Of a DNA stretch of 6,533 nt, positions 6,050 to 6,533 are shown piece by piece. Both the position numbers and the translations under genes were made by a program. The DNA comes from Lachnospiraceae bacterium UBA7598 (GTDB lineage Bacteria; Bacillota; Clostridia; Lachnospirales; Lachnospiraceae). Under the pieces are notes generated by a model. That model was given only the letters and a program-made list of their open reading frames with translations. It ran no database searches and was not told the origin of the DNA. Position 1 is the first letter of the stretch, and every line of letters begins with the position of its first letter. Location: positions 1-6,533 of the forward strand of contig DLQV01000258.1 in assembly GCA_002474415.1 (NCBI GenBank), read 5' to 3'.

Positions 6050-6070
6050 TTCGTTTGTATTTTATACAAT
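6040..6070. promoter_or_regulatory. Operator-like inverted repeats over the -10 box and start site
   Basis: ATTGTATAA (6040-6048) and TTATACAAT (6062-6070) are exact reverse complements separated by 13 bp. Inside lies a second, tighter palindrome, TTGTAT-TTT-ATACAA (6055-6069), so there are three TTGTAT half-sites: two direct and one inverted. The element overlaps the -10 box and predicted start of the reductase promoter, the right place for a repressor. The regulator is not identifiable from the window. Confidence 0.55.
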
Positions 6071-6128
6071 GTTTACAAAAAAGGTGGATTATTTTCGATA
6101 AATTTTTAAAAATGAAGGAGGATTTCTT

Positions 6129-6533
6129 ATGTATCAGGCAAACGAATCACGTTATGAAACCATGAAGTACAACCGCTGCGGCGCCAGCGGACTGATGCTG
6201 CCGGAAGTATCTTTGGGCTTCTGGCACAATTTTGGAGATACCGGCGTGTATGAAAATATGAAGCAGATGTGCTATACCGCATTCGACCATGGTATCACCC
6301 ATTTTGATCTGGCCAACAATTACGGACCGCAGCCGGGCAGCGCAGAAGAAAATCTTGGAAAAATCCTGCGGGAAGAACTTTCTTCCTACCGTGACGAGCT
6401 GATCATCAGCACAAAGGCCGGTTACGATATGTGGCCGGGGCCTTATGGAAACTGGGGCAGCCGCAAGTATCTGATCGCAAGCCTTGATCAGAGCTTAAAA
6501 CGGCTCGGTCTGGACTATGTGGATATTTTCTAT
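6129..6533 (+). CDS. yghZ: Aldo/keto reductase, YghZ (L-glyceraldehyde 3-phosphate reductase) type, 5' part
   Basis: The first 135 residues of a cytosolic NAD(P)H-dependent reductase are present; the 3' end lies beyond the window. Similarity to E. coli YghZ, as I recall its sequence, is strong across GFWHNFG (30-36), GITHFDLANNYGPQPGSAEE (55-74), ELIISTKAGYDMWPGPYG (90-107) and the segment ending LDYVDIFY (128-135). Three residues of the AKR catalytic tetrad are visible: Asp60, Tyr65 and Lys96; the His should lie just past the edge. YghZ-type enzymes reduce L-glyceraldehyde 3-phosphate and methylglyoxal-like aldehydes, so a detoxification role is likely. AAGGAGG at 6115-6121 lies 7 nt from the ATG. 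It is divergent from the ferritin-like gene, behind a strong promoter and a palindromic site. Confidence 0.95.
   Translation, partial: MYQANESRYETMKYNRCGASGLMLPEVSLGFWHNFGDTGVYENMKQMCYTAFDHGITHFDLANNYGPQPGSAEENLGKILREELSSYRDELIISTKAGYDMWPGPYGNWGSRKYLIASLDQSLKRLGLDYVDIFY

Noticed and set aside
1..6533. A new defence or mobile system, CRISPR array, tRNA or insertion sequence
   Set aside because: No spaced repeats, transposase or integrase motifs, tRNA-like folds or defence domains were seen; every sizeable stretch is accounted for by the genes listed.

Overview
The window looks like chromosomal DNA of a gut-type Firmicute, most likely a Lachnospiraceae relative (Blautia, Ruminococcus or Dorea-like). 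The basis is moderately low GC, AGGAGG-type ribosome binding sites, a CotF/ferritin-like protein, and a secreted phosphatase that once carried the Lys/Thr-rich Ig-like tail common in that family. Genus-level placement is inference.

From left to right, positions 1-2306 hold a minus-strand metal-efflux operon. A consensus promoter (TTGACA, 16 bp, TATAAT) is followed by a 22-bp ArsR/SmtB-like inverted repeat. Next come a 72-aa stand-alone HMA metallochaperone and a 642-aa Zn/Cd-type P1B ATPase without its own HMA domain. The first codons of another gene run off the left edge; it may be the regulator.

Positions 2310-5292 hold a second minus-strand operon: a secreted purple-acid-phosphatase-like metallophosphoesterase followed by a YibE/F multi-pass membrane protein, closed by a terminator that overlaps the end of yibE/F. 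The phosphatase reading frame is broken near its 3' end. A run of six A residues, where seven would keep frame, puts a stop before a clean 76-codon Ig-like domain. The stop of that domain abuts the yibE/F start codon (TAAATG), so the frameshift probably removes both the C-terminal domain and the translational coupling to yibE/F.

Positions 5391-5895 hold a minus-strand ferritin-like (rubrerythrin/CotF-type) four-helix protein with its own terminator. A divergent 233-bp spacer with two inverted repeats and a good plus-strand promoter leads into the start of a YghZ-type aldo/keto reductase that runs off the right edge.

No RNA genes, CRISPR arrays, insertion sequences or phage genes were seen. 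Most of the window is ordinary core/accessory content. The most notable items are the broken phosphatase, its link to YibE/F, and the operator-like palindromes.
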